In this document: piece after piece, positions 16,131 to 24,462 of the stretch
Numbering within the stretch: position 1 is the stretch's first letter
How the letters are laid out: the number at the start of each line of letters is the position of its first letter
Source of the DNA: Microcella alkalica
GTDB taxonomy: Bacteria > Actinomycetota > Actinomycetes > Actinomycetales > Microbacteriaceae
Length of the DNA: 64,000 bases
Direction: 5' to 3'
Assembly: GCF_014137945.1 (NCBI RefSeq)
Contig: NZ_JACGWX010000002.1
Location: 62,001 to 126,000, forward strand
Notes under the pieces: model-generated
Told to the model about the DNA's origin: nothing
The model's database searches: none
The model's input: the letters and a program-made list of their open reading frames with translations, nothing else
Program-made: the position numbers and the translations under genes

Positions 16131-17489
16131 TCAGGACGTGACGGGGGAACCAGAGACCGGGTCTCCTCCAGGGCTGGCAGCCAGCGCGGCTCGCAGCGCA
16201 TCGGCGAGTCTCGGAAGATGTTCCGATCCGAATACCAAAGGCGGACGGATTTTCAAGACGTTCTCCGCCGGGCCCGAGGCGCTGATCAGGACGCGCGCGT
16301 CACGCATGTGGTTCACCACGGCAGTGGCGCGCGAAGCGTTCGGTACGCCGTCATCCTGTAGCTCCAGTGCCAGAAAGAGCCCCGCACCTCGAACGGACGA
16401 GATTCCGTCATCCTCGGCTGCCAACGAGGAGAGCGCCGCACGCAGATCCGCTCCGACTGTGGCGGCATTGTCGCGCAATCCCCGGTCGTCGATCTCGTCG
16501 AGTACCGCGTCGGCGGCTGCGATGCTGACGGGGTTGCCGCCGAACGTGTTGAAGTAACGCACATCACCCCCGAAACTGTCGAACACAGAGGCGCGGCCGA
16601 GTACAGCGGCGATTGGAACACCATTGCCCATGGGTTTGCCGATGACCACGAGATCGGGGGCGAGCTCGTGACGCTCGAACCCCCACCAGTCGCCGGTGCG
16701 GCCGAATCCCGGTTGCACTTCATCAGCGATATACAGCCCGCCATGACGCCGGATGACCTGGGCGGCGGCACCCAGAACGGGCACGGTACCATGCAGGCCG
16801 TCACTGGACATGATCGAGTCGATGATGAGGGCAGCCGGCTCGACACCTCGTGCGCGTAAATCCGCGATGGCGTGGTCGACACGCGCGGCGAACTCACGCT
16901 CTTCAGTCTGTGGATCTGAGGCACCCAGATCGGGAGCGGCGACGAGCGCGATGTCTGCAGGGACCTCATTGTTCGGTCCCAGGCTCGGCGAGATTGCGGC
17001 GGCCGCGTCTGTCGTGCCGTGGTAGGCGTGGGACGTCGCAATGATGCCGCGGCGTCGGGTCACGTGCCGCGCCATCCTCAGGGCAAGATCGACGGCCTCG
17101 CTCCCGGAGCAGACGAACACAGCCTGCTCGACCGCGCCACCAAAGCGGTCGATGAGTCGTTCCGCATAGCTCACCACGCCATCGGTGAGGTAGCGGGTAT
17201 GGGTGTTCAGAATGCCGAGTTGCTCAGACACCCGTGCACGCACCACCGGGTTCGAATGGCCGACCACGGGCACGTTGTTGTACGCGTCGAGATAGTCATT
17301 GCCGTCGGCGTCATAGAGAAAGACGCCTTCTCCACGGACGAAGTGGACGGGGCGCTGGTAGAAGAGCCGATACGGAGCGCCGAGGACGCGCTCTCGCCGG
17401 TCGAGCAGCGCTGCGTCCTGCGCAGCAAGCTGCACGCCGTTTGACCGGCTGTAGCTGTTGGTCATGTGCATGGCATCTCTGGCGGCCAC
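16131..17489 (-). CDS. class III PLP enzyme, phospho-lyase-like (aminotransferase fold)
   Basis: A protein of 452 residues. The segments YLDAYNNVPVVGHSNP, LNTHTRYLTDGVVSYAERL, HAYHGTTDAAAAISP, IADEVQPGFGRTG, GKPMGNG (PLP lysine K285) and VLKIRPPLVF closely follow the ethanolamine-phosphate / phosphohydroxylysine phospho-lyase branch of class III aminotransferases. Those enzymes remove ammonia and phosphate from phosphorylated amino alcohols, giving an aldehyde. GTG 17489 has ggag 5 bases upstream; ATG 17471 is an alternative. The kinase at 10744 would supply the phosphorylated substrate. A plain omega-aminotransferase remains possible. Confidence 0.82.
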   Translation of the reverse strand: MAARDAMHMTNSYSRSNGVQLAAQDAALLDRRERVLGAPYRLFYQRPVHFVRGEGVFLYDADGNDYLDAYNNVPVVGHSNPVVRARVSEQLGILNTHTRYLTDGVVSYAERLIDRFGGAVEQAVFVCSGSEAVDLALRMARHVTRRRGIIATSHAYHGTTDAAAAISPSLGPNNEVPADIALVAAPDLGASDPQTEEREFAARVDHAIADLRARGVEPAALIIDSIMSSDGLHGTVPVLGAAAQVIRRHGGLYIADEVQPGFGRTGDWWGFERHELAPDLVVIGKPMGNGVPIAAVLGRASVFDSFGGDVRYFNTFGGNPVSIAAADAVLDEIDDRGLRDNAATVGADLRAALSSLAAEDDGISSVRGAGLFLALELQDDGVPNASRATAVVNHMRDARVLISASGPAENVLKIRPPLVFGSEHLPRLADALRAALAASPGGDPVSGSPVTS

Positions 17490-17617
17490 TGCGACTCCGT
17501 TCCTCTGTGGTCACTGTTACGGCACCCCTCGGGGCGGTTCGCCGCCGCGGCAGATCTCTCTGTGCGGCCGCTGGTTGTCAGGTCGTGCGTGGTGTGGAGT
17601 ACGTCGCGCAGTTCGGC

Positions 17618-18589
17618 TTATTTAGGCGCCCCGATTCCCGGGGCAGCACCCAGTTCGGTCCGTAATTGAGACAGTCGCGCGTAGGCGCGGTCGCGGAACT
17701 CGAGAAGCGCGGCACGTTCGGAATCAGGTATGTCGAGGTATCCGTGCCCGGACTTTACCCCGAGGTTTCCCGACTGCACCAGATCGACGAGGCTCCGGGG
17801 TGGCGAGAAGCGATCGCCGTAGGCTCGCTCAAGCGTCTGATACGAGGAGTGATACACGTCGAGTCCCGCCATGTCACCAATGGCGAACGGGCCGAAGAGG
17901 GCCAACCTGAATCCGAAGCTGTTCTGCACGACAGCATCAATCTGGTCGGCGGTCGCCGTTCCTTCTTCCAAGATCCTGACGGCCTCACGGTACAGGGCGA
18001 ATTGCAGCCGATTGGCAACGAAGCCGGGCGTATCAGAGACGCGGGCAGTGAACTTCCCCAGATCTCGGATGATTGCTTCCGCCGTGGCCAGGGTCTCGGC
18101 GGTGGTCATGGACGACGGGATGATTTCCACACCCGGGATGAACGGCGCGGGGTTCATCCAATGCACGCCCAGGAAACGTCCGGGATCGGTGACGGCCACC
18201 GCGAGAGCCTCGATGGGTAAAGCCGACGTGTTGGTGCCCACTATTGCTTCGGGCTGCGCAACAGAGAAAATTCGCCTCAGGGTCGAGAGCTTGAGCTCCT
18301 CGATTTCTGGGACGGCTTCGCTGATGTAGTCGGCTCCGGTAGCCGCGTCCTCAATGGACGGAGCTGCCGAGATGTTGGCGGCGATGTTCTCTGCCGCACC
18401 GGCAGGAATCAGGTGAGCATCTTCGAAAAGCCGTGCCTGAGCAACGAGTCTGCGTTCGGCCTTCTGGGCAGTCTCGTAGTCGCGATCCGCGATGGCGACC
18501 GAGTGACCGGCCATCGCGAATACCTGTGCAATGCCACCGCCCATGTAACCCGCGCCGATGACAGCGACGTGAGCGAGTGTGTTCGACAT
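17618..18589 (-). CDS. 3-hydroxyacyl-CoA dehydrogenase
   Basis: A protein of 323 residues with the Rossmann motif GAGYMGGGIA near the N-terminus, SEAVPEIEELK, NTSALPIEALA, the catalytic histidine in VHWMNPAPFIPGVEIIP, and VSDTPGFVANRLQFALYREA leading into the helical C-terminal domain. It oxidises a 3-hydroxyacyl-CoA (or a related 3-hydroxy acid) with NAD. ATG 18589 is chosen over the longer frame because gagagg precedes it and the protein then starts in register with the family. It lies 19 bp after the SDR gene in the same minus-strand operon. A carnitine- or gulonate-dehydrogenase-like specificity cannot be excluded. Confidence 0.87.
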   Translation of the reverse strand: MSNTLAHVAVIGAGYMGGGIAQVFAMAGHSVAIADRDYETAQKAERRLVAQARLFEDAHLIPAGAAENIAANISAAPSIEDAATGADYISEAVPEIEELKLSTLRRIFSVAQPEAIVGTNTSALPIEALAVAVTDPGRFLGVHWMNPAPFIPGVEIIPSSMTTAETLATAEAIIRDLGKFTARVSDTPGFVANRLQFALYREAVRILEEGTATADQIDAVVQNSFGFRLALFGPFAIGDMAGLDVYHSSYQTLERAYGDRFSPPRSLVDLVQSGNLGVKSGHGYLDIPDSERAALLEFRDRAYARLSQLRTELGAAPGIGAPK

Positions 18590-18608
18590 CAGAGCCTCTC
18601 TCCGTACT

Positions 18609-19352
18609 TCATTGAATGGTGTAGCCACCATCGATGACGAGTGTGTGGCCGGTCACCAGTGATGAGGCGTCGCTCAGGAGGAAATTGACGGCGTGGGCCA
18701 CCTCCTCCGGTTCCCCAAAACGCCCCAGGGGGATGCGCGCGAGCAACTGCGCCGCCCATTCCGGGCGAGCAAGCGTCGAGGCTGTCAGCTCGGTGCGAAC
18801 GAAGGTCGGAGCGACGGCGTTCACCCGGATGCCGTGTGGCGCCCATTCCAGGGCGAGGAGCTTCGTGAGATGAATGACAGCAGCTTTGCTGGATCCGTAG
18901 GCTACACGCTCTTCGATGGCCACGATGCCCGCCTGTGACGCCACGTTCACAATCGACGCCGGGATCGTCGCGACGATCCAGTGGCGGGCGAGCGCTTGAC
19001 TCACAAGAAAGGTCCCTCGCACGTTCGTCTCGTGTACGAGGTTCCACTCCTCTTCCGTCACGTCAAGGGCAGCCCGCGGGGCGTTGACGCCCGCATTGTT
19101 CACGAGCAGGTCGATCTGACCGGCGTGAGACCACGCCTGCTCCACACCGGCGGTGATCGTCGATGAGTCCCGCACATCCATCACGATGGGAACGGTGCCG
19201 TATCGTGCGGCGATCTCTTCAGCTGTGGCCAGGTCGCGGCTGGTTCCGTACACCGTTCCACCCGCGGCGGCAATGGAATCCGCAATGGCCTGCCCGAGGC
19301 CGCGTCCGGCGCCCGTGACGAGCGCCGTCTTGAGATCTACCGAGCCGACCAC
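18609..19352 (-). CDS. SDR-family oxidoreductase
   Basis: A short-chain dehydrogenase of 247 residues. It has the cofactor motif TGAGRGLG, NNAGVNAP near residue 88, the active-site YGSSKAA and the C-terminal PLGRFGEPEEVAHAVNFLLSD followed by GHTLVIDGGYT, typical of FabG/3-oxoacyl reductase-like enzymes. The start codon is GTG 19352. It lies between the hydroxyacyl-CoA dehydrogenase and the histidinol-dehydrogenase-family gene, all on the minus strand. It is related to but clearly distinct from the SDR at 9923. The substrate is unknown. Confidence 0.86.
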   Translation of the reverse strand: MVGSVDLKTALVTGAGRGLGQAIADSIAAAGGTVYGTSRDLATAEEIAARYGTVPIVMDVRDSSTITAGVEQAWSHAGQIDLLVNNAGVNAPRAALDVTEEEWNLVHETNVRGTFLVSQALARHWIVATIPASIVNVASQAGIVAIEERVAYGSSKAAVIHLTKLLALEWAPHGIRVNAVAPTFVRTELTASTLARPEWAAQLLARIPLGRFGEPEEVAHAVNFLLSDASSLVTGHTLVIDGGYTIQ

Positions 19353-19426
19353 GGCGGCCGCATCCTTCCCTCGGGGCCGAGGTGAGTCGGATTCTGGGGG
19401 AGGTCAGTGGTCAGCACGAGCGGGGT

Positions 19427-20767
19427 TCACGACGCGTAGGTCTTGTCGGACCACGGGATGCCCGTCTTCCGGTACTTCGCGACGCGAACATCACCCGAGC
19501 GAGCGTGACCTTCGAACCGTTCGACTCGTGACGCGCGACCGCACAGTTCGCCGAAGAACGCGCTCGATTCCGTGTTGGTCACCTCCTGGTAGGTAATCGT
19601 GCGCAGGTACTTGCCGACCCACAGGCCTCCGGTGTAGCGCGCAGCTCCGCGCGTCGGCAGAACATGGTTGGTGCCGATGACCTTGTCGCCGTAGGACACG
19701 CAGGTGCCTTCTCCGAGAAAGAGGGCACCGTAATTGTGCATCTTGTCGAGCGCGTCTCGCGGGTTCTTGGTCAAGATCTGCACGTGCTCGTACGCGAACT
19801 CGTCGGCCAGGGAAAAGGCGGTGTCGAGGGTGTCAACGACGTACACGGCGCCCCAATCACGCCAGGCGGGCTCGGCAAAGTCACGCGTCGGCATGTCGGG
19901 CAGAATCGAGTCGACGTGCGCGAGGACCTCGCGCCCCAGTTGCTCGCTCGTGGTGATGAGCACGGCGGGCGAGTCGGGGCCGTGCTCAGCCTGCGACAGC
20001 AGGTCGACAGCGGTGATGAACGGGTCGGCGTCACCGTCTGCCACGATCAGCACCTCGGTGGGGCCCGCGAAAAGGTCGATGCCGACCTCGCCGAACAGCT
20101 GGCGCTTTGCCTCGGCAACGAACGCGTTGCCCGGGCCCGCGATGAGGTTGACCGGCTTGATCGTTTCGGTTCCGACGGCAAGCGCGGCAACCGCCTGGAT
20201 GCCTCCGAGCAGGTAAATCTCATCTGCGCCCGCGAGATGCATCGCCGCGATCGTGGCATCCGGCATCTCACCCTTGATCAGCGGCGTGCACGCCGCAACG
20301 CGCTCGACTCCGGCCACCTTCGCCGTGACAATGGTCATGTGCGCGCTCGCGAGGAGCGGATATTTCCCGCCGGGAATATAGGCACCGGCGGCCTGCACGG
20401 GAACATTCTTCTGGCCGAGGTGAACGCCGGGTAGCGTCTCGATTTCGAAGTCTGTGAGTGACTCGAGCTGCTTCTGCGCCATCAGACGCACCTGGCTTTG
20501 CACGTAGAGAATGTCATCGATGACCTGTTGCGGAACGCGCTCGAGCACCTCCTGCAGTTTTTCATCGGTGAGCAGGTACGAGTCAGCCGCGTAATTGTCG
20601 AACTTCTCTGAGTACTCGCGCACGGCGGCATCGCCTCGATCGCGAATGTCGGAGATCACGGATTCGACCGTCGCGCGCACGTCGGCGTTGTTGCCGCGCT
20701 GCGAGCTATCGCCGGTCGGTGCCTTGAGAACGAGCGGTGTTGTCGTCTGGGTGGAACGAGCGGACAT
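19427..20767 (-). CDS. histidinol-dehydrogenase-family alcohol dehydrogenase (HpsN-like)
   Basis: A protein of 446 residues with the HisD fold: AAGAYIPGGKYPLLAS, GIQAVAALAVGT, GPGNAFVAEAKRQLFG, DLFAGPTEVLIVAD, QAEHGPDSP and GTNHVLPTRGAARYTGGLWVGKYLRT. No other histidine gene is nearby, the enzyme sits in a catabolic operon, and the region after the His-Gly-Pro-Asp motif resembles paralogues such as sulfopropanediol dehydrogenase (HpsN) that oxidise alcohols to acids by two NAD-dependent steps. ATG 20767 has ggagg 5 bases upstream; ATG 20779 precedes that site and is rejected. Divergent from the LacI regulator, with two operator-like motifs between them. Confidence 0.85.
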   Translation of the reverse strand: MSARSTQTTTPLVLKAPTGDSSQRGNNADVRATVESVISDIRDRGDAAVREYSEKFDNYAADSYLLTDEKLQEVLERVPQQVIDDILYVQSQVRLMAQKQLESLTDFEIETLPGVHLGQKNVPVQAAGAYIPGGKYPLLASAHMTIVTAKVAGVERVAACTPLIKGEMPDATIAAMHLAGADEIYLLGGIQAVAALAVGTETIKPVNLIAGPGNAFVAEAKRQLFGEVGIDLFAGPTEVLIVADGDADPFITAVDLLSQAEHGPDSPAVLITTSEQLGREVLAHVDSILPDMPTRDFAEPAWRDWGAVYVVDTLDTAFSLADEFAYEHVQILTKNPRDALDKMHNYGALFLGEGTCVSYGDKVIGTNHVLPTRGAARYTGGLWVGKYLRTITYQEVTNTESSAFFGELCGRASRVERFEGHARSGDVRVAKYRKTGIPWSDKTYAS

Positions 20768-20831
20768 GATGACCTCCATTTACGCGAGCGGTTGCACTAT
20801 CCCGGGGCCGCGCCCGGCCAATCCCCTCAGG

Positions 20832-20843
20832 GTATACGTATGC
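20832..20843 (+). promoter_or_regulatory. operator-like site A (GTATACGTA motif)
   Basis: The sequence GTATACGTATGC contains the 9-mer GTATACGTA shared by three intergenic sites in this region. It lies 65 bp upstream of the histidinol-dehydrogenase-family start. The centre TACGTA is palindromic with a central CG pair, as in LacI/GalR-family operators. Binding by the adjacent LacI protein is inference. Confidence 0.5.
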
Positions 20844-20875
20844 ACATTGAGGAACAAGGCGAATCCTGACATTGT

Positions 20876-20887
20876 GGCTACGTATAC
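20876..20887 (-). promoter_or_regulatory. operator-like site B (GTATACGTA motif)
   Basis: Read on the minus strand the site is GTATACGTAGCC. Its core is 44 bp from site A and on the opposite strand orientation, within the divergent region between the dehydrogenase operon and the LacI gene. Two sites about four helical turns apart would suit cooperative repression of the minus-strand promoter. Confidence 0.5.
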
Positions 20888-21019
20888 ATTCAGGGCTGAC
20901 GTCGGAGTGATGACCATCCGAGCGACCATTCGTGAACGAACGGCGCAATGGCCGTCGACACGAGCCGACTATGCTCCTCTGCAAAGAGGGTGCCCGGTTC
21001 GCAGGCTGAGAGGAACAGC

Positions 21020-22045
21020 GTGGTCACGAGCCATGATGTGGCCCGGCTTGCCGGAGTCTCGCAGGCCACAGTGTCGCGCGCCTTGACCTCCTCGTCGAAG
21101 ATCCGGCCCGCGACGAAGGCGCGTGTTCTTGCGGCGATGCAGGAGCTCAACTATGTGCCGCACGCCGGCGCGCAGACGTTACGTACTCGTCGCTCTGGAG
21201 TGGTGGGTGTGGTCGTCTCGGACCTCGCGAACCCGTTCTATGCGCAAATGCTCGACGAGCTCACCCGTGTGCTGAGCCTCGCGGGCTACCGTGCTGTCGT
21301 CTGGAACGCAGGGGGCGGAAGCCATGCAGACGCACTGCAGGCGATTGGCGAGAACGCGGTCGATGGCGTGATATTCACCACAGCGACAGCATCATCTCCT
21401 GAATTGCTGGAGGCAGTGGATCGCAATCGGCCGTTGGTTCTCATCAACCGAGACGTCGAAGGCGTCGCGTGTGACCGGGTCATCGGCGACAACGCTGCCG
21501 GGGGCCGCGCCGTCGCCGACTTCCTCTGCGAGCGCGGCCGAACTGAGATTGCCCTCATTTCCGGCCCGGCCGAGGCCACAACCTCGCGAGACAGAACCGA
21601 GAGTTTTCTGGCGAGGATGAGGGAAAGGGGTCACGACGTTCCCGAGCATTTCCGATTCGACGGCGCATTTTCCCACGACGCTGCGGCTCAGATCACCCGT
21701 CGAGTCATGACCCGGGAGGTCCGCCCGGACGGCATCTTCTGCGCCAACGACAACATGGCGTTCGGCGCACTGGATACCCTTCGCGAGTTCGATCTCCATG
21801 CGGATGATTGCTACGTGATCGGATACGACGACGTCGATATGGCGTCGTGGGCGTCGTTCAGTCTGACGACGGTTCGCCAGCCCATTCGAGAGATGGCTGC
21901 CACCGGCGGGCGGCTGCTCATCGAACGCATTAACGACCCGGAACGACCTCCGCAGACCGTGACGTACGCTCCGGTCATGATCGAGCGCGGGAGTACAGCG
22001 GGCGCTATCAGCCGACGCGGCTCGTTTCCCCGGGCGCGAGGGTGA
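21020..22045 (+). CDS. LacI-family transcriptional regulator
   Basis: A protein of 341 residues with the LacI helix-turn-helix (VTSHDVARLAGVSQATVSRAL) at the N-terminus, the hinge helix PHAGAQTLRTRRSGVVGVV, and the periplasmic-binding-protein-like core (DLANPFYAQMLDEL, DGVIFTTAT, GYDDVDMASWASFSLTTVRQP). GTG 21020 with agagga 6 bases upstream starts the protein exactly at the DNA-binding domain. It is transcribed divergently from the histidinol-dehydrogenase-family operon and overlaps the 3' end of the metallo-hydrolase gene by 38 bp. It is the only dedicated regulator in the catabolic region and probably senses a pathway metabolite. Confidence 0.92.
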   Translation: MVTSHDVARLAGVSQATVSRALTSSSKIRPATKARVLAAMQELNYVPHAGAQTLRTRRSGVVGVVVSDLANPFYAQMLDELTRVLSLAGYRAVVWNAGGGSHADALQAIGENAVDGVIFTTATASSPELLEAVDRNRPLVLINRDVEGVACDRVIGDNAAGGRAVADFLCERGRTEIALISGPAEATTSRDRTESFLARMRERGHDVPEHFRFDGAFSHDAAAQITRRVMTREVRPDGIFCANDNMAFGALDTLREFDLHADDCYVIGYDDVDMASWASFSLTTVRQPIREMAATGGRLLIERINDPERPPQTVTYAPVMIERGSTAGAISRRGSFPRARG

Positions 22046-22880
22046 TCTCCACAATCTGACACCCGGCCGCGCTAAGGCGCGAAGGGAAGAACTGTGGGAG
22101 GCGATCCTCGTGGACGGGGACGATGCGACGTTCCTCGTAGCCGACAATCTGCATCATGCGCTCTGTCGTCTCGAGAAGACCCAGCTGACTCCCGGAGGCC
22201 AAGCCGACCGGCACGTAGGCGCCATCGTCGCCGATGCCGGTCACGTTTTCCTTCACGTACCGGAGGTCTCCCGCCATGATCCACGGGTCCTTGCCCGATT
22301 GGTTCTTCACCGTGATGAACTGCGACCCGAAGGTGTGGGTGTCGAAGGCGGCATGCAAGTCGATGCCGGGAAGAACGTCGTCGACATCGCCGTCGACCAA
22401 GCGCAGTCGACCTTCCGCAGCCAGCGTCGCCGTCGCCACCATATCGTCAGGGTTGAGGGCCTTCTGAAGCCACCGGAATTGCGGAGGCAGGGTGAGTACC
22501 CACAGCCACTGGGAGAATTCACGCTGCTGGATATGGAAGGTAGCGTTCGGGAAGTCTTCGATGTTGCCGAGGTGGTCGAAGTGGGCGTGGGTGACAAGCA
22601 CGTCAGTGATGTCGTCAGGCGTGAGCCCAATCTCTCCGAGCACTGTGGCCGGTGACTGCCAGTTGATGACGCCGAACATGTCGGCCATCGCTTTCCCGTT
22701 CTGCGAATAGTTGTAGCCCACGTCGACCATCAGAGCGCGGTCCGAGCTCTTCAGCACGATGTATCCGTACGGGAGATTGACGATGCCCTCGTTGTGAGCG
22801 CCGTACAGCACACCCGACACCGCGTACTCGGGGGCGTGGGCGTACTCGAGGACCCAGATGGAATAGTCTGCGTTGCTCAT
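22008..22880 (-). CDS. MBL-fold hydrolase, N-acyl-homoserine-lactonase-like
   Basis: A protein of 290 residues with the zinc motif THAHFDHLGN near residue 100, AGDLRY for the bridging aspartate and VPVHED for a later histidine. The layout matches quorum-quenching lactonases and other lactone hydrolases of the metallo-beta-lactamase fold. The start ATG 22880 has ggagaagga just upstream and overlaps the stop of the preceding unknown gene (ATGA). Luciferase-type Baeyer-Villiger enzymes produce lactones, so hydrolysis of a pathway lactone is a reasonable guess. Signal quenching is the alternative. Confidence 0.82.
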   Translation of the reverse strand: MSNADYSIWVLEYAHAPEYAVSGVLYGAHNEGIVNLPYGYIVLKSSDRALMVDVGYNYSQNGKAMADMFGVINWQSPATVLGEIGLTPDDITDVLVTHAHFDHLGNIEDFPNATFHIQQREFSQWLWVLTLPPQFRWLQKALNPDDMVATATLAAEGRLRLVDGDVDDVLPGIDLHAAFDTHTFGSQFITVKNQSGKDPWIMAGDLRYVKENVTGIGDDGAYVPVGLASGSQLGLLETTERMMQIVGYEERRIVPVHEDRLPQFFPSRLSAAGCQIVEITLAPGETSRVG

Positions 22881-23335
22881 TCCTTCTCCCTTGTCTGAGA
22901 AATCTGTCGAACGTTGGCGGCGCAACACGCGGATATGAATTCCGTACGTGCGTCTCGATTGCCGCGGGCATGCCGAAGAACCGAGGCGGCCGCGGCGAGG
23001 TCGTTGACGAGGAGCGGGGCGGCCGGGAGGAGTCCCGTTGCACCGGGCTCCAACAATTGCCGGAGGTGCCGTGTCACTCGGCTGAGCGAGGACACGACGG
23101 GGGTCAACTCGGTGCGCGTTTCGAGATCGGACGACAGCGCGCTGTCCTCGAGTTCCTGCAGCCAATCGTGGACACGATCGATAGCCAGGTGGATCTCGGG
23201 GAGGTCGGGATTCCGGCTGGCCATCGCCAGCAGATAGATGGCGCCGGTCGCCTGAAGTGTCCGACTCGCCAGTTCCCAGCACGCTAGTCGACCCTGCGAA
23301 TCTTTCGGGTGGTTCTGTGACTCCACGTGCAGCAT
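22877..23335 (-). CDS. hypothetical helical protein preceding the lactonase-like gene
   Basis: A protein of 152 residues, not recognised. It is predicted mostly helical from its Leu/Ala/Glu-rich pattern (LAIDRVHDWLQELEDSAL, RVTRHLRQLLEPG) and has two adjacent cysteines near the C-terminus (ISACCAANV). There is no signal peptide or membrane segment. ATG 23335 has gaggg about 7 bases upstream. It overlaps the lactonase-like gene by 4 bases, so the two are co-translated, and an operator-like motif lies 46 bp upstream. A binding partner or regulator of the hydrolase is possible but unproven. Confidence 0.65.
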   Translation of the reverse strand: MLHVESQNHPKDSQGRLACWELASRTLQATGAIYLLAMASRNPDLPEIHLAIDRVHDWLQELEDSALSSDLETRTELTPVVSSLSRVTRHLRQLLEPGATGLLPAAPLLVNDLAAAASVLRHARGNRDARTEFISACCAANVRQISQTREKE

Positions 23336-23380
23336 GGGGCTCCCTCTGCTGATGCCGACCTGGTGCGAGTGGTCAGTAGT

Positions 23381-23392
23381 GTATACGTAACC
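23381..23392 (+). promoter_or_regulatory. operator-like site C (GTATACGTA motif)
   Basis: GTATACGTAACC, the third copy of the motif found at 20832 and 20876, placed 46 bp upstream of the two-gene lactonase-like operon. It suggests this operon belongs to the same regulon as the histidinol-dehydrogenase-family operon. Confidence 0.5.
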
Positions 23393-23454
23393 AAACACCG
23401 ATGGTGGGTCGCGTTCCGACGGCCGAGCGTTGACGCCTGAGTCGCTCGTGCACC

Positions 23455-24462
23455 TCAAGAACTCAGGCCAAGCGCGAAGGCGACCGCCTCGGAGGCGAGA
23501 GCGGCGGCGGTGTCGAGGTCGCGCATCCACAGGGGAACCGCACGCGCGGCGAAGCCATCGGCCTCGAGTCCGTCGACGAGCGCCGCATCCTCCTCGGCGA
23601 CGAGCCAGCCGTCGAGGAGTCCCGCATCGCGCCGTAGCCCATAGTGCCGGGCGATCGCGCCCGCGTCGACAGCGACACCGATGGCCGCGAGGCAAGCCTC
23701 CGCCATTCCGCGCACGGACGCGCCTCCGATGATGGGGGAGACCCCGACAATCGGCGCCGGCTCCGCCGTGATGGCCTCGAGCATGCCGGGGATGCTGAGC
23801 TGCGTCCCGATCGACACCACCGGGTTCGACGGGGCCACGAGGATGACGTCCGCGTCGAGTAGGGCGTCGAGCGCCCCCTCCGAGGGCACCGCGCGGTCGA
23901 CGCCGTGCTGCACGAAGCCGGCGGCGGGCAGGGCCGCCCGGTAGCGCGTCCACCACTCCTGAAAGTGAATCTCGCGAGAGCCCGCGGCAGCTCCGCGATC
24001 GCCCGCGATGATCACGTGCGTGTCGACCTCCTGGTCGGTCGCGGGGTGCAGGCGCACGCCCAGCTCCCAGCGCTGTTGTAGCCGAGCGGCGACCTGCGAG
24101 GGCGTCTCACCGGCCCGCAGCCACGACGTGCGAGCGATGTGCGTACCGAGGTCGAGGTCGCCAAGCGTGAACCACTCGGGAGTCACGCCCCAGGCCTGCA
24201 ACTCGCCGGCGACGCGCTCGCTTTCGCCCACGCGACCCCATCCGCGCTGCTCGTCGTTCTGACCACTGAGGGTGTAGAGCATCGAGTCGAAGTCGGGCGT
24301 GATGCGCAGCCCCGCCAGCCACCAGTCGTCGCCCGTGTTGACGATCACGTCGATCGCGGCGCCCGCCAGCGGGTCAATGTCGGATGCGCGGCGCACCGCC
24401 TCCCGGAGCCCCCGCACGAAACGGGCCCCGCCGACGCCCCCGGCGATCACTGCGATACGCAT
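23455..24462 (-). CDS. cofD: 2-phospho-L-lactate transferase (coenzyme F420 biosynthesis)
   Basis: A protein of 335 residues. IAVIAGGVGGARFVRGL at the start, VNTGDDWWLAGLRITPDFDSMLYTL, GWGRVGESE, FTLGDLDLGTHIART and LVAPSNPVVSIG-like segments are those of CofD/FbiA, which joins a phospho-lactate-type unit to the deazaflavin precursor Fo. ATG 24462 begins with the nucleotide-binding loop. It shows that the organism makes F420, supporting F420 use by LLM-family proteins in the window. It is divergent from the pyrimidine-type cluster and stands at the boundary where base composition changes. No other F420 gene is in view. Confidence 0.92.
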   Translation of the reverse strand: MRIAVIAGGVGGARFVRGLREAVRRASDIDPLAGAAIDVIVNTGDDWWLAGLRITPDFDSMLYTLSGQNDEQRGWGRVGESERVAGELQAWGVTPEWFTLGDLDLGTHIARTSWLRAGETPSQVAARLQQRWELGVRLHPATDQEVDTHVIIAGDRGAAAGSREIHFQEWWTRYRAALPAAGFVQHGVDRAVPSEGALDALLDADVILVAPSNPVVSIGTQLSIPGMLEAITAEPAPIVGVSPIIGGASVRGMAEACLAAIGVAVDAGAIARHYGLRRDAGLLDGWLVAEEDAALVDGLEADGFAARAVPLWMRDLDTAAALASEAVAFALGLSS

